Assembly: GCF_003057745.1 (NCBI RefSeq)
Contig: NZ_QBJD02000002.1
Location: 124,001 to 188,000, forward strand
DNA from: Enterobacter sp. RIT418
GTDB lineage: Bacteria > Pseudomonadota > Gammaproteobacteria > Enterobacterales > Enterobacteriaceae
Length of the DNA: 64,000 nt
Direction of reading: 5' to 3'
Each line of letters begins with the position of its first letter. Positions within the stretch are counted from its first letter, which is position 1. Under the pieces are notes generated by a model, which was not told the origin of the DNA, ran no database searches, and saw nothing but the letters and a program-made list of their open reading frames with translations. Position numbers and translations under genes: made by a program. Below, one piece after another: positions 11,467-21,417 of this stretch.

Positions 11467-12258
11467 TTAGAGATCAGATTCCTGGCGTTTTACTTCCTGC
11501 CATACCTCTTCCATCTGATCGAGGTCGATTCCGGTCATTTCCAGGCCGCGTGAGGCAACGATACGCTCAACTTCGCGAAAACGGCGCTCAAACTTGATGT
11601 TCGCTTTTTGCAGCGCGGTTTCCGCTTTTACACCCAGGTGGCGAGAAAGGTTGACGGTTGCGAACAGCAGATCGCCCATCTCCTCCTCCAGCTTCGCTTC
11701 ATCCACCACGGCCTGCTGCGCTTCGTGCATGACTTCGTCAATCTCTTCATGCACTTTATCCAGCACCGGGCCGAGGGAGGTCCAGTCAAAGCCTACGCCA
11801 GAGCAACGTTTTTGGATTTTATGGGCGCGCATCAGCGCGGGCAGGTTCAGCGGGATGTCGTCCAGCGCAGAGTGCTGGGATTTTTCCGCGCGTTCGGCGC
11901 TTTTAATTGACTCCCAGCGGGCCAGCACTTCCGCACTATCACCCGCGGTGGCATCGCCAAAAATGTGCGGATGACGGCGCTCCAGCTTGTCGCTGATGGC
12001 GGCGCAGATATCATCAAAGTTAAAGCGCCCTTCTTCCTGCGCCATCTGGGCGTAGAACACCACCTGGAAAAGCAGGTCGCCGAGTTCCCCGCGCAGGTCG
12101 TCAAAATCCTCGCGGGAGATCGCGTCCAGCACCTCATAGGTCTCTTCGAGAGTGTAGGGCGCGATGGTGGCGAAAGTCTGCTCTTTGTCCCACGGGCAGC
12201 CGTTTTCCGGGTCGCGCAGGCGTTTCATGATGCCGAGCAGGCGGTCGATTTGAGTCAT
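11467..12258 (-). CDS. mazG: nucleoside triphosphate pyrophosphohydrolase MazG
   Basis: MazG hydrolyses NTPs and dNTPs to monophosphates and pyrophosphate, and has been tied to lowering ppGpp. The protein has the two tandem MazG folds; the EExxE-type motifs are visible as EETYEVLDA / DLRGELGDLLFQ in the first and EEIDEVMHEA / EEEMGDLLFA in the second. The start at 12258 (MTQIDRLLGIMKRL) has a GGAAAA ribosome site and gives 263 residues, as in E. coli; an ATG four codons upstream is less likely. It follows relA on the same strand with no mazEF between them. Confidence 0.97.
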   Translation of the reverse strand: MTQIDRLLGIMKRLRDPENGCPWDKEQTFATIAPYTLEETYEVLDAISREDFDDLRGELGDLLFQVVFYAQMAQEEGRFNFDDICAAISDKLERRHPHIFGDATAGDSAEVLARWESIKSAERAEKSQHSALDDIPLNLPALMRAHKIQKRCSGVGFDWTSLGPVLDKVHEEIDEVMHEAQQAVVDEAKLEEEMGDLLFATVNLSRHLGVKAETALQKANIKFERRFREVERIVASRGLEMTGIDLDQMEEVWQEVKRQESDL

Positions 12259-12280
12259 AGTGTTTTCCATTAAAAAACAA

Positions 12281-12309
12281 GCCGGGTGGCGGCAACGCCT
12301 TACCCGGCC
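12281..12309. repeat. REP-type palindromic element between relA and mazG
   Basis: GCCGGGTGGCGG, then a short loop, then CGCCTTACCCGGCC, form the hairpin typical of enterobacterial REP elements. It fills most of the 66 bp between mazG and relA, the place where E. coli carries mazEF. Confidence 0.8.
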
Positions 12310-12324
12310 TTCAGAAGAGTGTGT

Positions 12325-14556
12325 TTAACCGCCGTGCAGACGACGCGCGTCAATCACGTCCGGCACCTGGTTCAGTTTGCCAAGCACGCGGCCCAGCACC
12401 TGCAGGTTGTAGATTTCGATGGTCATATCAATGGTGGCAAGCTGCTCGCGGGTATCGCTGCGGCTGGCGACGCCCAGCACGTTAACCTTCTCGTTGGCGA
12501 GAATAGTCGTGATGTCGCGCAGCAGGCCGCTGCGGTCGTTGGCGGTGACGCGCACCACCAGCGAATAGCCCGCGGAGTAGCTCTCGCCCCAGACGGCTTC
12601 CACGATGCGCTCCGGCGCGTGCGACTGCAGTTCAGCAAGCTGGTCGCAGTCCGAGCGGTGGATGGAGATCCCGCGCCCCTGGGTGATAAAGCCCACGATA
12701 TCGTCGCCCGGAATCGGCTGGCAGCAGCGGGCAATGTGGTGCATCAGGTTGCCTACGCCCTCAACCACCACGCGGCCGTTATCCTTGCTGCGCTGCTGCG
12801 GCGCGTAGGTTTTCTGCTGCAGCTGCTTCAGCGCTGCCGCATCCTGCTCTTCGGCGCTGGGCTTGTTGAACTGCGCCTGCAGGAAGTTGACCATCTGATT
12901 CAGACGAATATCGCCGCCGCCAATGGCCGCTAACAGCTCGTCCAGCTCGTTGAAGTTGTAGCGCGGCAGCAGGAATTTCTCCGCCTCTTTCAGGCTGATC
13001 CCAATATGTTCCAGCTCGTCGTCAAGGATCTGGCGACCGGCAAGGATATTCTTATCGCGATCCTGCTTGCGGAACCAGGCGTGGATCTTAGAGCGCCCGC
13101 GGCTTGTTGTGACATAGCCCAGGTTTGGATTGAGCCAGTCGCGGCTTGGGTTCGGCTGTTTCTGAGTGATGATTTCAATCTGGTCGCCCATCTGCAGCTG
13201 ATAGGTGAACGGCACAATGCGCCCACCGATTTTCGCGCCGATGCAGCGGTGCCCCACATCGCTGTGGATGTGGTACGCAAAATCGAGCGGCGTCGAGCCT
13301 GCCGGAAGATCAACAACGTCGCCTTTCGGGGTAAAGACGTAAACGCGGTCATCAAAGACCTGGCTGCGGACTTCGTCGAGCAATTCACCGGAATCCGCCA
13401 TTTCTTCCTGCCACGCAATCAGCTTACGCAGCCAGGCAATGCGGTCCTCATGGCCGGAGCGCGCGCCGCCGGTCGTGCCCTCTTTGTATTTCCAGTGCGC
13501 GGCCACGCCCAGTTCGGCGTCTTCGTGCATCTGCTTTGTGCGGATCTGTATCTCAACCGTTTTGCCGCCGGGCCCAAGCACCACGGTGTGAATAGACTGG
13601 TAGCCGTTCGGTTTTGGGTTCGCGACGTAGTCATCGAACTCGTCCGGCAGGTGACGGAAGTGAGTGTGCACTATCCCGAGCGCAGCGTAGCAATCCTGCA
13701 AACGTTCCGCCACGATGCGCACCGCGCGCACGTCAAACAGCTCGTCAAAGGCAAGATGCTTTTTCTGCATTTTGCGCCAGATGCTGTAGATATGCTTCGG
13801 ACGACCGTACACTTCCGCGCGCACGTTCTCCTCCTTCATCGCCTGGCGCAGTCCGCCGACGAACTCCTCGATATAGTGCTCGCGGTCAATGCGGCGCTCG
13901 TGCAGCAGTTTGGCGATGCGCTTGTATTCCGCCGGGTGCAGGTAGCGGAAACAGTAATCTTCCAGCTCCCATTTAAGCTGGCCAATCCCCAGGCGGTTCG
14001 CCAGCGGAGCATAGATGTTTGTACACTCCTTGGCGGCCAGCACGCGCTCGTCTTCCGGCGCATCCTTCACTTCGCGCAGGTGGGCAATACGCTCGGCCAG
14101 CTTGATGACCACGCAGCGGAAGTCATCCACCATCGCCAGCAGCATCCGGCGCACGTTGTCGACCTGCTCCGATGAGACGGAATCAGTGTGTGCCGCCTTA
14201 AGCTGGCGGATGGCTGCCATATCACGTACGCCGTGGATCAACGCTACCACGGGTTTCCCAACGCTTTCGCGCAGCACGTCTTCACTAACGACGTCAGCGT
14301 CAGCGAGCGGAAACAGCAGCGCGGCCTGCAGCGTTTCGATATCCATGTTCAGCATGGATAAGATTTCAACCATCTCCACGCCGCGCCACAGAAGGAGGTC
14401 GGCGTCCGAATGCCCCGTAGTGGTGCGCAAACAGTAGGCCCAGGTTTCGGTTAAGCGTTCACACGACTGCTGGCTGGAAATCCCCAGACTTGCGATCCAT
14501 TTTTGTGGGTCAAACTCCCCAGCCTTATTGAGATGTGCACTTCTTACCGCAACCAT
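12325..14556 (-). CDS. relA: GTP pyrophosphokinase RelA, (p)ppGpp synthetase I
   Basis: RelA binds stalled ribosomes during amino-acid starvation and makes (p)ppGpp. The start at 14556 (MVAVRSAHLNKAGEFDP) has a strong AAGGAGAGG ribosome site and gives 743 residues (744 in E. coli). Domains in order are an inactive HD hydrolase (about 1-180), the synthetase (about 240-375, with YGRPKHIYSIWRKM and NPKPNGYQSIHT), TGS (about 405-465), a helical and zinc-finger region (HHIARCCQPIPGD) and a C-terminal ACT domain. The HD domain lacks the HD pair of SpoT-type hydrolases, as is usual for RelA. rlmD lies just upstream on the same strand. Confidence 0.98.
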   Translation of the reverse strand: MVAVRSAHLNKAGEFDPQKWIASLGISSQQSCERLTETWAYCLRTTTGHSDADLLLWRGVEMVEILSMLNMDIETLQAALLFPLADADVVSEDVLRESVGKPVVALIHGVRDMAAIRQLKAAHTDSVSSEQVDNVRRMLLAMVDDFRCVVIKLAERIAHLREVKDAPEDERVLAAKECTNIYAPLANRLGIGQLKWELEDYCFRYLHPAEYKRIAKLLHERRIDREHYIEEFVGGLRQAMKEENVRAEVYGRPKHIYSIWRKMQKKHLAFDELFDVRAVRIVAERLQDCYAALGIVHTHFRHLPDEFDDYVANPKPNGYQSIHTVVLGPGGKTVEIQIRTKQMHEDAELGVAAHWKYKEGTTGGARSGHEDRIAWLRKLIAWQEEMADSGELLDEVRSQVFDDRVYVFTPKGDVVDLPAGSTPLDFAYHIHSDVGHRCIGAKIGGRIVPFTYQLQMGDQIEIITQKQPNPSRDWLNPNLGYVTTSRGRSKIHAWFRKQDRDKNILAGRQILDDELEHIGISLKEAEKFLLPRYNFNELDELLAAIGGGDIRLNQMVNFLQAQFNKPSAEEQDAAALKQLQQKTYAPQQRSKDNGRVVVEGVGNLMHHIARCCQPIPGDDIVGFITQGRGISIHRSDCDQLAELQSHAPERIVEAVWGESYSAGYSLVVRVTANDRSGLLRDITTILANEKVNVLGVASRSDTREQLATIDMTIEIYNLQVLGRVLGKLNQVPDVIDARRLHGG

Positions 14557-14607
14557 CGTCCTCTCCTTTAGGGACAAGGGCCTGTCGAAGTCGACAAGCC
14601 AAACAAA

Positions 14608-15906
14608 TTAGATACGTTCAAACAACACCATCGATTCCAGATGTCCAGTGTGCGGGAACATGTCCAGCATTGCCAGACGCTGAATCTGGTAACCCGCCGC
14701 CGTTAATGCCTCGCTGTCCCTGGCAAGCGTTGCCGGGTTACAGGAAACATAGACCACGCGCGTCGGCGCGAGGGTAATAATATGTGCCATTACGCCCGGG
14801 GCGCCTGCGCGCGCTGGATCGAGGAGAATCTTGTCAAAACCCTGCGTCGCCCAGGGCTGCTTCGTAACATCGTCCTCGAGGTTCTGATGAAAGAATGTCA
14901 CGTTCTGCAAGCCGTTCTGCCGGGCATTCTCCTGCCCTTTCGCCACCAGCGCCTCGACGCCTTCTACGCCCACCACACTCGCCGCCCGTTGCGCCAGCGG
15001 CAGCGTGAAGTTGCCCATGCCGCAGAAGAGATCGAGCACGCGATCGGTGGGTTGAACGTCCAGCCACGCCAGCGCCTGCGCAATCATCTTCTGGTTGACG
15101 CCGTCGTTCACCTGGATGAAATCACGCGGGCTGAACGTTAAGCGTAGCCCGTTTGCGGCGTACCAGGGCGCTTCTCCCGTTAGCGGCTCCAGTATCTCGC
15201 TTTGCGGCGCGAGGAAAAGCGCGAGCTCCTGGGAATGCGAAAAGCGTTCCAGTTTTTCCCGGTCTTTTTGCGACAGCGGTGCGGTATGGCGTAAAACCAT
15301 CAGCGGGCCGTTGTTCGCCTGGACCAGCTCAGCGTGGCCGAGATGACGAACGCCCTCCAGCGACGAGAGGCAGGCGCGTACGTCAGGAAGCAATGCCTCA
15401 AGGCGGGGCACCAAAATGGGGCACTGCGTGATATCGACAATATCGCTGGAGCCTGATTGACGAAAGCCCATCTCCAGCCGCCCGGCCTTTGGAGAATAGT
15501 TCAGGCTCAGGCGCGCGCGGCGGCGGTAGCCCCAGGGCTGGTCGGCAATAATCTCATTAACGTCGTGCTTGAGCAGGCGGGCCAGCGCGCGGCTTTTGCT
15601 CTGCTGCTGCAGCGCAACGCTGGCGTGCTGCTGCTGACACCCGCCGCAGACGCCAAAGTGCGGGCAGCGCGGCACGGCGCGTTCAGGGCTATCATTAAGA
15701 CGACGCTTTACCCGGCCGCGGGCGTACTGCCGTTTATCTTCCGTTAGCGTGATTTCAGCGCGTTCCGTTGGCAACAAGCCTGTAACAAACAAGGCCTTAC
15801 CGTTGTGGCGTGCAACGCCCTGACCAAAGGGATCGAGGTCCGTTGCTTCAACAGTTATGATCTGACGCGTCGTCACGCGTCGCTTTGCAGAGTAGAATTG
15901 CGCCAT
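14608..15906 (-). CDS. rlmD: 23S rRNA (uracil1939-C5)-methyltransferase RlmD
   Basis: RlmD (RumA) methylates U1939 of 23S rRNA with SAM. The start at 15906 ([10 protein letters not shown]) gives 432 residues, against 433 in E. coli. An N-terminal TRAM domain (about 10-70) is followed by the 4Fe-4S motif [13 protein letters not shown]. The SAM loop [16 protein letters not shown] and the catalytic Cys389 in [13 protein letters not shown] follow. It ends 51 bp before relA and is divergent from barA. Confidence 0.97.
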   Translation of the reverse strand: MAQFYSAKRRVTTRQIITVEATDLDPFGQGVARHNGKALFVTGLLPTERAEITLTEDKRQYARGRVKRRLNDSPERAVPRCPHFGVCGGCQQQHASVALQQQSKSRALARLLKHDVNEIIADQPWGYRRRARLSLNYSPKAGRLEMGFRQSGSSDIVDITQCPILVPRLEALLPDVRACLSSLEGVRHLGHAELVQANNGPLMVLRHTAPLSQKDREKLERFSHSQELALFLAPQSEILEPLTGEAPWYAANGLRLTFSPRDFIQVNDGVNQKMIAQALAWLDVQPTDRVLDLFCGMGNFTLPLAQRAASVVGVEGVEALVAKGQENARQNGLQNVTFFHQNLEDDVTKQPWATQGFDKILLDPARAGAPGVMAHIITLAPTRVVYVSCNPATLARDSEALTAAGYQIQRLAMLDMFPHTGHLESMVLFERI

Positions 15907-15963
15907 CGCCGAGATTTTTCTCAAATATACATAATTGTCCTAATTGTCCCATAACGGAACGCC

Positions 15964-18729
15964 ATGACCAACTACAGCCTGCGTGCTCGCATGATGATTT
16001 TGATCCTCGCCCCCACCGTGTTAATCGGTTTGCTGCTGAGTATCTTCTTTGTGGTGCATCGCTATAACGACCTGCAGCGTCAGCTTGAAGACGCGGGAGC
16101 GAGCATTATTGAACCGCTCGCCGTCTCCAGCGAATACGGGATGAACCTGCAAAACCGTGAATCCATTGGCCAGTTAATCAGCGTGCTGCACCGCCGTCAT
16201 TCCGAGATCGTGCGGGCCATTTCCGTGTATGACGAACATAACCGCCTGTTCGTAACGTCAAATTTTCATCTCGACCCGGCGGAGCTGCAAATCCCGGACG
16301 GTACGCCGTTCCCGCGCCATCTGAGCGTATTGCGCCGCGGGGATATCATGATCCTGCGCACGCCGATTATCTCCGAGAGCTATTCACCTGATGAATCCGC
16401 CACCTCCGACGCCAAAGCCGGCAATAACATGCTCGGGTATGTTGCGCTGGAGCTGGATCTCAAGTCGGTGCGGCTACAGCAGTACAAAGAGATTTTTGTC
16501 TCCGGCATGATGATGCTGTTCTGCATCGGTATTGCCCTGATTTTCGGCTGGCGATTGATGCGCGACGTGACGGGCCCGATTCGCAACATGGTGAATACCG
16601 TTGACCGCATTCGCCGCGGCCAGCTCGACAGCCGCGTGGAAGGATTTATGCTCGGCGAGCTGGATATGCTCAAGAACGGCATCAACTCTATGGCAATGTC
16701 GCTGGCGGCGTACCACGAGGAGATGCAGCACAACGTCGATCAGGCGACCTCCGACCTGCGCGAAACGCTCGAGCAGATGGAAATTCAGAACGTCGAGCTG
16801 GATCTGGCGAAAAAGCGCGCCCAGGAAGCGGCGCGTATTAAGTCCGAGTTCCTGGCCAACATGTCGCACGAGCTTCGCACGCCGCTCAATGGCGTCATCG
16901 GCTTTACCCGCCTGACGCTCAAGAGCGAGCTGAACCCAACCCAGCGCGATCATCTGCATACCATCGAGCGCTCGGCCAACAACCTGCTGGCGATCATTAA
17001 CGACGTACTGGACTTTTCGAAGCTCGAAGCGGGCAAGCTGATCCTGGAAAGCATTCCGTTCCCGCTGCGCAGCACGCTGGATGAGGTGGTGACGCTTCTT
17101 GCCCACTCGTCGCACGACAAGGGCCTGGAGCTGACGCTCAACATCAAAAACGACGTCCCGGATAACGTCATCGGCGACCCGCTGCGCCTGCAGCAGGTCA
17201 TTACCAACCTGGTAGGGAACGCCATCAAGTTCACCGAAAGCGGTAATATCGATATTCTGGTGGAGAAACGGGCACTCAGTAACAACAAGGTGCAGGTTGA
17301 AGTGCAGATCCGCGATACCGGGATTGGTATTCCGGAGCGCGATCAGTCGCGCCTCTTCCAGGCGTTTCGTCAGGCGGATGCCAGCATCTCGCGCCGCCAC
17401 GGCGGTACCGGTCTGGGGCTGGTGATCACGCAAAAGCTGGTCAAAGAGATGGGCGGAGATATCTCCTTCCACAGCCAGCCAAACCGCGGCTCAACCTTCT
17501 GGTTCCATATCAATCTCGACCTCAACCCAAACGTGCTGACGGACGGCCCGATGACCGGCTGCCTGAAAGGCATGCGACTGGCTTACGTTGAGCCTAACGC
17601 CGCGGCGGCGCAGTGTACGCTGGATATTTTAAGCACCACGCCGCTTGAGGTGATCTACAGCCCGACCTTCTCGGCGCTGGCTATCGATCATTACGATATT
17701 CTGCTGATGGGTATCCCGGTGACCTTCACCGGCGAGCTAACCATGCAGCAGGAGCGGCTGGCTAAGGCCGCCTCAATGACCGACTATCTGCTGCTGGCTC
17801 TGCCTTGCCATGCGCAGATTAACGCCGAAGAGCTGAAAAACGACGGTGCCGCCGCCTGTCTGCTTAAGCCGCTTACCGCTACGCGCCTGCTTCCGGCACT
17901 GACGGAATATTGCCGCCTGAGCAAGCACGCCCTGCCGCTGATAGAGGAAGAAAGCAAGCTGCCGATGACGGTGATGGCGGTCGATGACAACCCGGCGAAC
18001 CTCAAGCTGATTGGCGTGCTGCTGGAGGATCAGGTTCAGCACGTTGAGCTGTGCACCAGCGGGGCGCAGGCGGTCGAGCAGGCCAAACAGATGCAGTTCG
18101 ATCTGATTCTGATGGATATTCAAATGCCGGGTATGGACGGCATCCGCGCCTGCGAGCTGATCCGCCAGCTGCCGCACCAGCAGCAGACGCCCGTGATTGC
18201 CGTTACCGCCCACGCGATGGCTGGCCAGAAAGAGAAGCTCCTTAACGCCGGGATGAACGATTATCTGGCGAAACCGATCGACGAAGAAAAGCTGCACAAC
18301 CTGCTGCTGCGCTACAAGCCCGGTCAGATTGGCGGATCATATACGTTTTCTGCCCAGCCGAGCGAACCGGTTATTGAGGCTAACCCTAACGCGACGCTCG
18401 ACTGGCAGCTGGCGCTGCGCCAGGCCGCGGGTAAAACCGATTTGGCGCGCGAGATGCTGCAAATGCTGATCGCGTTCCTGCCGGAGATCCGCAACAAAGT
18501 GGAAGAACAGCTGGTGGGCGAGAACCCGGAAGATTTGCTGGACGCTATCCACAAGCTGCACGGCAGCTGCGGCTACAGCGGCGTGCCGCGGCTGAAAAAC
18601 CTCTGCCAGCTGCTGGAGCAGCAGCTGCGCGGCGGCACGCCGGAGGCCGAGCTTGAGCCCGAGTTTCTGGAACTGCTGGATGAGATGGATAACGTGACGC
18701 GGGAAGCGAGGAAGGTGCTGGGGGTGTGA
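15964..18729 (+). CDS. barA: hybrid sensor histidine kinase BarA
   Basis: BarA is the inner-membrane sensor of the BarA/UvrY system; it senses short carboxylic acids such as acetate and phosphorylates UvrY, which turns on CsrB. It has 921 residues (918 in E. coli). Transmembrane segments lie near residues 9-31 and 177-198, flanking a periplasmic sensor. Then come HAMP, the dimer/H-box with His302 ([13 protein letters not shown]), the ATPase domain ([16 protein letters not shown]), a degenerate receiver, a receiver with Asp718 (LMDIQMPG) and a C-terminal HPt with His863 ([12 protein letters not shown]). All relay residues are intact. Its downstream target csrB is in this same window. Confidence 0.98.
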   Translation: MTNYSLRARMMILILAPTVLIGLLLSIFFVVHRYNDLQRQLEDAGASIIEPLAVSSEYGMNLQNRESIGQLISVLHRRHSEIVRAISVYDEHNRLFVTSNFHLDPAELQIPDGTPFPRHLSVLRRGDIMILRTPIISESYSPDESATSDAKAGNNMLGYVALELDLKSVRLQQYKEIFVSGMMMLFCIGIALIFGWRLMRDVTGPIRNMVNTVDRIRRGQLDSRVEGFMLGELDMLKNGINSMAMSLAAYHEEMQHNVDQATSDLRETLEQMEIQNVELDLAKKRAQEAARIKSEFLANMSHELRTPLNGVIGFTRLTLKSELNPTQRDHLHTIERSANNLLAIINDVLDFSKLEAGKLILESIPFPLRSTLDEVVTLLAHSSHDKGLELTLNIKNDVPDNVIGDPLRLQQVITNLVGNAIKFTESGNIDILVEKRALSNNKVQVEVQIRDTGIGIPERDQSRLFQAFRQADASISRRHGGTGLGLVITQKLVKEMGGDISFHSQPNRGSTFWFHINLDLNPNVLTDGPMTGCLKGMRLAYVEPNAAAAQCTLDILSTTPLEVIYSPTFSALAIDHYDILLMGIPVTFTGELTMQQERLAKAASMTDYLLLALPCHAQINAEELKNDGAAACLLKPLTATRLLPALTEYCRLSKHALPLIEEESKLPMTVMAVDDNPANLKLIGVLLEDQVQHVELCTSGAQAVEQAKQMQFDLILMDIQMPGMDGIRACELIRQLPHQQQTPVIAVTAHAMAGQKEKLLNAGMNDYLAKPIDEEKLHNLLLRYKPGQIGGSYTFSAQPSEPVIEANPNATLDWQLALRQAAGKTDLAREMLQMLIAFLPEIRNKVEEQLVGENPEDLLDAIHKLHGSCGYSGVPRLKNLCQLLEQQLRGGTPEAELEPEFLELLDEMDNVTREARKVLGV

Positions 18730-18743
18730 TACGAAGATCGGGC

Positions 18744-18838
18744 CCCCTCACCCTAACCCACTCCCCATAGGGGAGAAGGGACAGCTCGGTGCGGTTTTTT
18801 CTCCCTCGCCCCTTTGGGGAGAGGGCCGGGGTGAGGGG
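18744..18838. repeat. copy 1 of a dispersed ~90 bp inverted-repeat element
   Basis: Outer arms CCCCTCACCC (18744-18753) and GGGTGAGGGG (18829-18838) enclose two smaller hairpins rich in CTCCCC/GGGGAG and a central GGTGCGGTTTTTT. The element fills the gap between the convergent barA and garK. A close relative in opposite orientation lies at 33656-33741, and a half copy at 59554-59590. It has no coding capacity and looks like a MITE- or BIME-like repeat that may also end transcription. Confidence 0.75.
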
Positions 18839-18846
18839 AATCCCCC

Positions 18847-19986
18847 CTACAACCCTTTCCCAACCTTAAGCACCGCCGCGATATTCCGCGCGGTCATGCG
18901 CAGGTTCGCCTGGGCATTTCCCAGCGCGTCTTCAAGCGAACAGATGCTATAAAGCACGCTAAACACCGCGTCGATGCCGTGGTCATGCACTACGCCGACG
19001 TCTGCCGTCAGGCTGCCAGCGATACCGATCACCGGCTTGCTGTAGCGCTTTGCCACCTTCGCCACGCCCACGGGCACCTTGCCGTGAATGGTCTGGCTGT
19101 CGATACGGCCTTCTCCGGTTATTACGATATCCGCGTCCGCAACCTGCTCATCCAGACGCAGGGCGTCGGTTACAATCTCAATGCCCTGGCGCAGCGTCGC
19201 GCCGCAGAAGGCGTACAGCGCCGCGCCCATGCCGCCCGCCGCTCCGCCGCCCGCAAGAGAGAGCACGTCGATATCCAGATCCCGGGCGATGATCTTTGCA
19301 TAATGCCCCAGCGCGTTATCCAGCGCGGCGACCATCTCGGCCGTTGCCCCTTTCTGCGGCCCGAATACCGCGGTGGCGCCTTCAGGCCCGGTCAGAGGAT
19401 TCGTGACGTCGCAGGCCACCTCAATGCGGCACTCGGCCAGACGCGGGTCCAGCCCGCTGAGATCGATCTGCTTAAGCGTCGCCAGCTCCCCGCCGCCATA
19501 GCCAAGCGGCTGCCCCTGTTCGTTCAGCAGCGTCGCGCCCAGCGCCTGCACCATTCCCGCGCCACCGTCGTTGGTGGCACTGCCGCCAATTCCGATGATG
19601 ATATGGTTTACGCCCGCGTCCAGCGCGTGGCGAATCAGCTCACCCGTTCCCCACGAGGTCGTTTTCAGCGGGTTACGCGCTGAAGCAGGCACAAGCTCAA
19701 GGCCGCTCGCCGCAGCCATTTCAATAAAGGCGCTCTGCTTATCGCCGGAGATGCCATAAAATGAGGAGATGCGCGTTCCGAGCGGGCCAGTGACCTCAAC
19801 GACTACGCGCTCGCCGGAGGTTGCCGCCACCATGGCATCCACCGTTCCCTCCCCGCCATCGGCAACCGGGATTTTCACATATTCCGCATCAGGCCAAATT
19901 TCACGGAAACCGTCCTCAATAGCCGTCGCCACCTCAAGGGCGCTCAAGCTTTCCTTCCAGGAATCCGGTGCGATAACGAGTTTCAT
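18847..19986 (-). CDS. garK: glycerate 2-kinase
   Basis: The enzyme phosphorylates D-glycerate to 2-phosphoglycerate, the last step of D-glucarate/galactarate breakdown. The 379 residues cover a full glycerate kinase type 1 fold: MKLVIAPDSWKESLSA at the start, the glycine-rich GIGGSATNDGGAGMVQALG, and VITGEGRIDSQTIHGK near the C terminus. The protein resembles both E. coli GarK and GlxK, so the symbol is a family-level choice. It lies 78 bp downstream of gudD on the same strand, so it is probably the last gene of the gud operon. E. coli keeps garK elsewhere. Confidence 0.9.
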   Translation of the reverse strand: MKLVIAPDSWKESLSALEVATAIEDGFREIWPDAEYVKIPVADGGEGTVDAMVAATSGERVVVEVTGPLGTRISSFYGISGDKQSAFIEMAAASGLELVPASARNPLKTTSWGTGELIRHALDAGVNHIIIGIGGSATNDGGAGMVQALGATLLNEQGQPLGYGGGELATLKQIDLSGLDPRLAECRIEVACDVTNPLTGPEGATAVFGPQKGATAEMVAALDNALGHYAKIIARDLDIDVLSLAGGGAAGGMGAALYAFCGATLRQGIEIVTDALRLDEQVADADIVITGEGRIDSQTIHGKVPVGVAKVAKRYSKPVIGIAGSLTADVGVVHDHGIDAVFSVLYSICSLEDALGNAQANLRMTARNIAAVLKVGKGL

Positions 19987-20035
19987 ATAGCATCCTTACG
20001 CATGTTGACTTTGTTAAGCATACATCAGGGAAAAC

Positions 20036-20055
20036 GACCGCTCGTGGGAGCGGTC
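20036..20055 (-). other. hairpin between gudD and garK
   Basis: GACCGCTC and GAGCGGTC form a perfect 8-bp stem with loop GTGG. On the minus strand it is followed by GTTTTCCC, a weak T run, so it may partly terminate transcription and lower garK relative to gudD. Confidence 0.55.
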
Positions 20056-20064
20056 CCAATGCCT

Positions 20065-21402
20065 TTAGCGTACCATGCACGGACGCTTATTGTCGAATGT
20101 CCAGTCAGGGATCAGATACTGCATGGCAAGCGCATCATCGCGCGCGCCGAGGCCGTGTTTTTGGTATAGCTCGTGAGCCTGCATAAGCCGATCCATATCC
20201 AGCTCCACGCCCAGCCCCGGCGTAGTAGGAACCTGAACCATACCGCCCTTAATCTCGAAAGGCTGCCTGGTCAGGCGCTGATTTCCCTCCTGCCAAATCC
20301 AGTGGGTATCAATGGCGGTAATGTTACCCGGCGCGGCGGCGGCGACGTGGGTGAACATCGCCAGCGAAATATCAAAGTGATTGTTGGAGTGCGAGCCCCA
20401 GGTCAGGCCAAATTCGTGGCACATCTGCGCCACGCGCACCGAGCCCTGCATCGTCCAGAAGTGCGGGTCCGCCAGCGGGATGTCAACCGACTGAAGCGAG
20501 AGCGTGTGCCCCATCTGACGCCAGTCGGTGGCGATCATGTTGGTGGCGGTCGGCAGGCCGGTAGCGCGGCGAAACTCTGCCATCACCTCGCGGCCGGAGA
20601 AGCCCTGCTCCGCGCCGCACGGATCTTCCGCATACGCCAGCACGCCTTTCAGCTGCTTGCCAATGGCGATCGCCTCGTCGAGTGACCAGGCTCCGTTCGG
20701 GTCCAGCGTGACGCGCGCCTGCGGGAAACGTTTTGCCAGCGCAGAAATCGCCTGTGCCTCTTCCTCACCGGCCAGCACGCCGCCCTTCAGCTTGAAATCG
20801 TTGAAGCCGTATTTTTCGTAAGCCGCTTCCGCAAGACGCACCACCGCGTCCGGGGTCATGGCTTCGTCGTGACGAATGCGATACCAGTCGCACGCCTCGT
20901 CCGGCTGGCTTTGGTAAGGCAGCGGCGTCTGCTTGCGGTTGCCGACGAAGAACAGATAGCCCAGCATTTCGACTTCGCTGCGCTGCTGGCCCTCGCCGAG
21001 CAGGGAGGCCACGTTGACGCCCAGATGCTGGCCAAGCAGATCCAGAAGCGCGGCTTCAATGCCGGTCACAACGTGAATGGTGGTGCGCAGATCGAACGTC
21101 TGGAGGCCGCGACCGCCCGCGTCGCGGTCGGCAAAGGCGTTACGCACGGCGTTCAGGACATTTTTATATTCTCCCAGCGCTTTGCCGACCACCAGCGGAA
21201 TGGCGTCTTCCAGGGTCTTGCGGATCTTCTCGCCGCCGGGGATTTCGCCCACGCCGGTATGACCGGAATTGTCCTTGATGATAACGATGTTGCGGGTAAA
21301 AAATGGCGCGTGGGCTCCGCTCAGGTTCATCAGCATGCTGTCATGTCCGGCAACCGGAACGATCTGCATGTCGGTAACGACGGGAGTGGAAAATGTGCTC
21401 AT
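20065..21402 (-). CDS. gudD: D-glucarate dehydratase GudD
   Basis: GudD dehydrates D-glucarate (and L-idarate) to 5-keto-4-deoxy-D-glucarate in the cytoplasm. It is an enolase-superfamily enzyme of 445 residues (446 in E. coli) and is highly similar along its whole length. The catalytic KxK lysine motif ([13 protein letters not shown]), the metal ligands around LDPNGAW and AEDPCG, and the active histidine in [12 protein letters not shown] are all present. It follows gudX by 15 bp in the gud operon. Confidence 0.97.
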   Translation of the reverse strand: MSTFSTPVVTDMQIVPVAGHDSMLMNLSGAHAPFFTRNIVIIKDNSGHTGVGEIPGGEKIRKTLEDAIPLVVGKALGEYKNVLNAVRNAFADRDAGGRGLQTFDLRTTIHVVTGIEAALLDLLGQHLGVNVASLLGEGQQRSEVEMLGYLFFVGNRKQTPLPYQSQPDEACDWYRIRHDEAMTPDAVVRLAEAAYEKYGFNDFKLKGGVLAGEEEAQAISALAKRFPQARVTLDPNGAWSLDEAIAIGKQLKGVLAYAEDPCGAEQGFSGREVMAEFRRATGLPTATNMIATDWRQMGHTLSLQSVDIPLADPHFWTMQGSVRVAQMCHEFGLTWGSHSNNHFDISLAMFTHVAAAAPGNITAIDTHWIWQEGNQRLTRQPFEIKGGMVQVPTTPGLGVELDMDRLMQAHELYQKHGLGARDDALAMQYLIPDWTFDNKRPCMVR

Positions 21403-21417
21403 TGTTCAATCCTTTTA

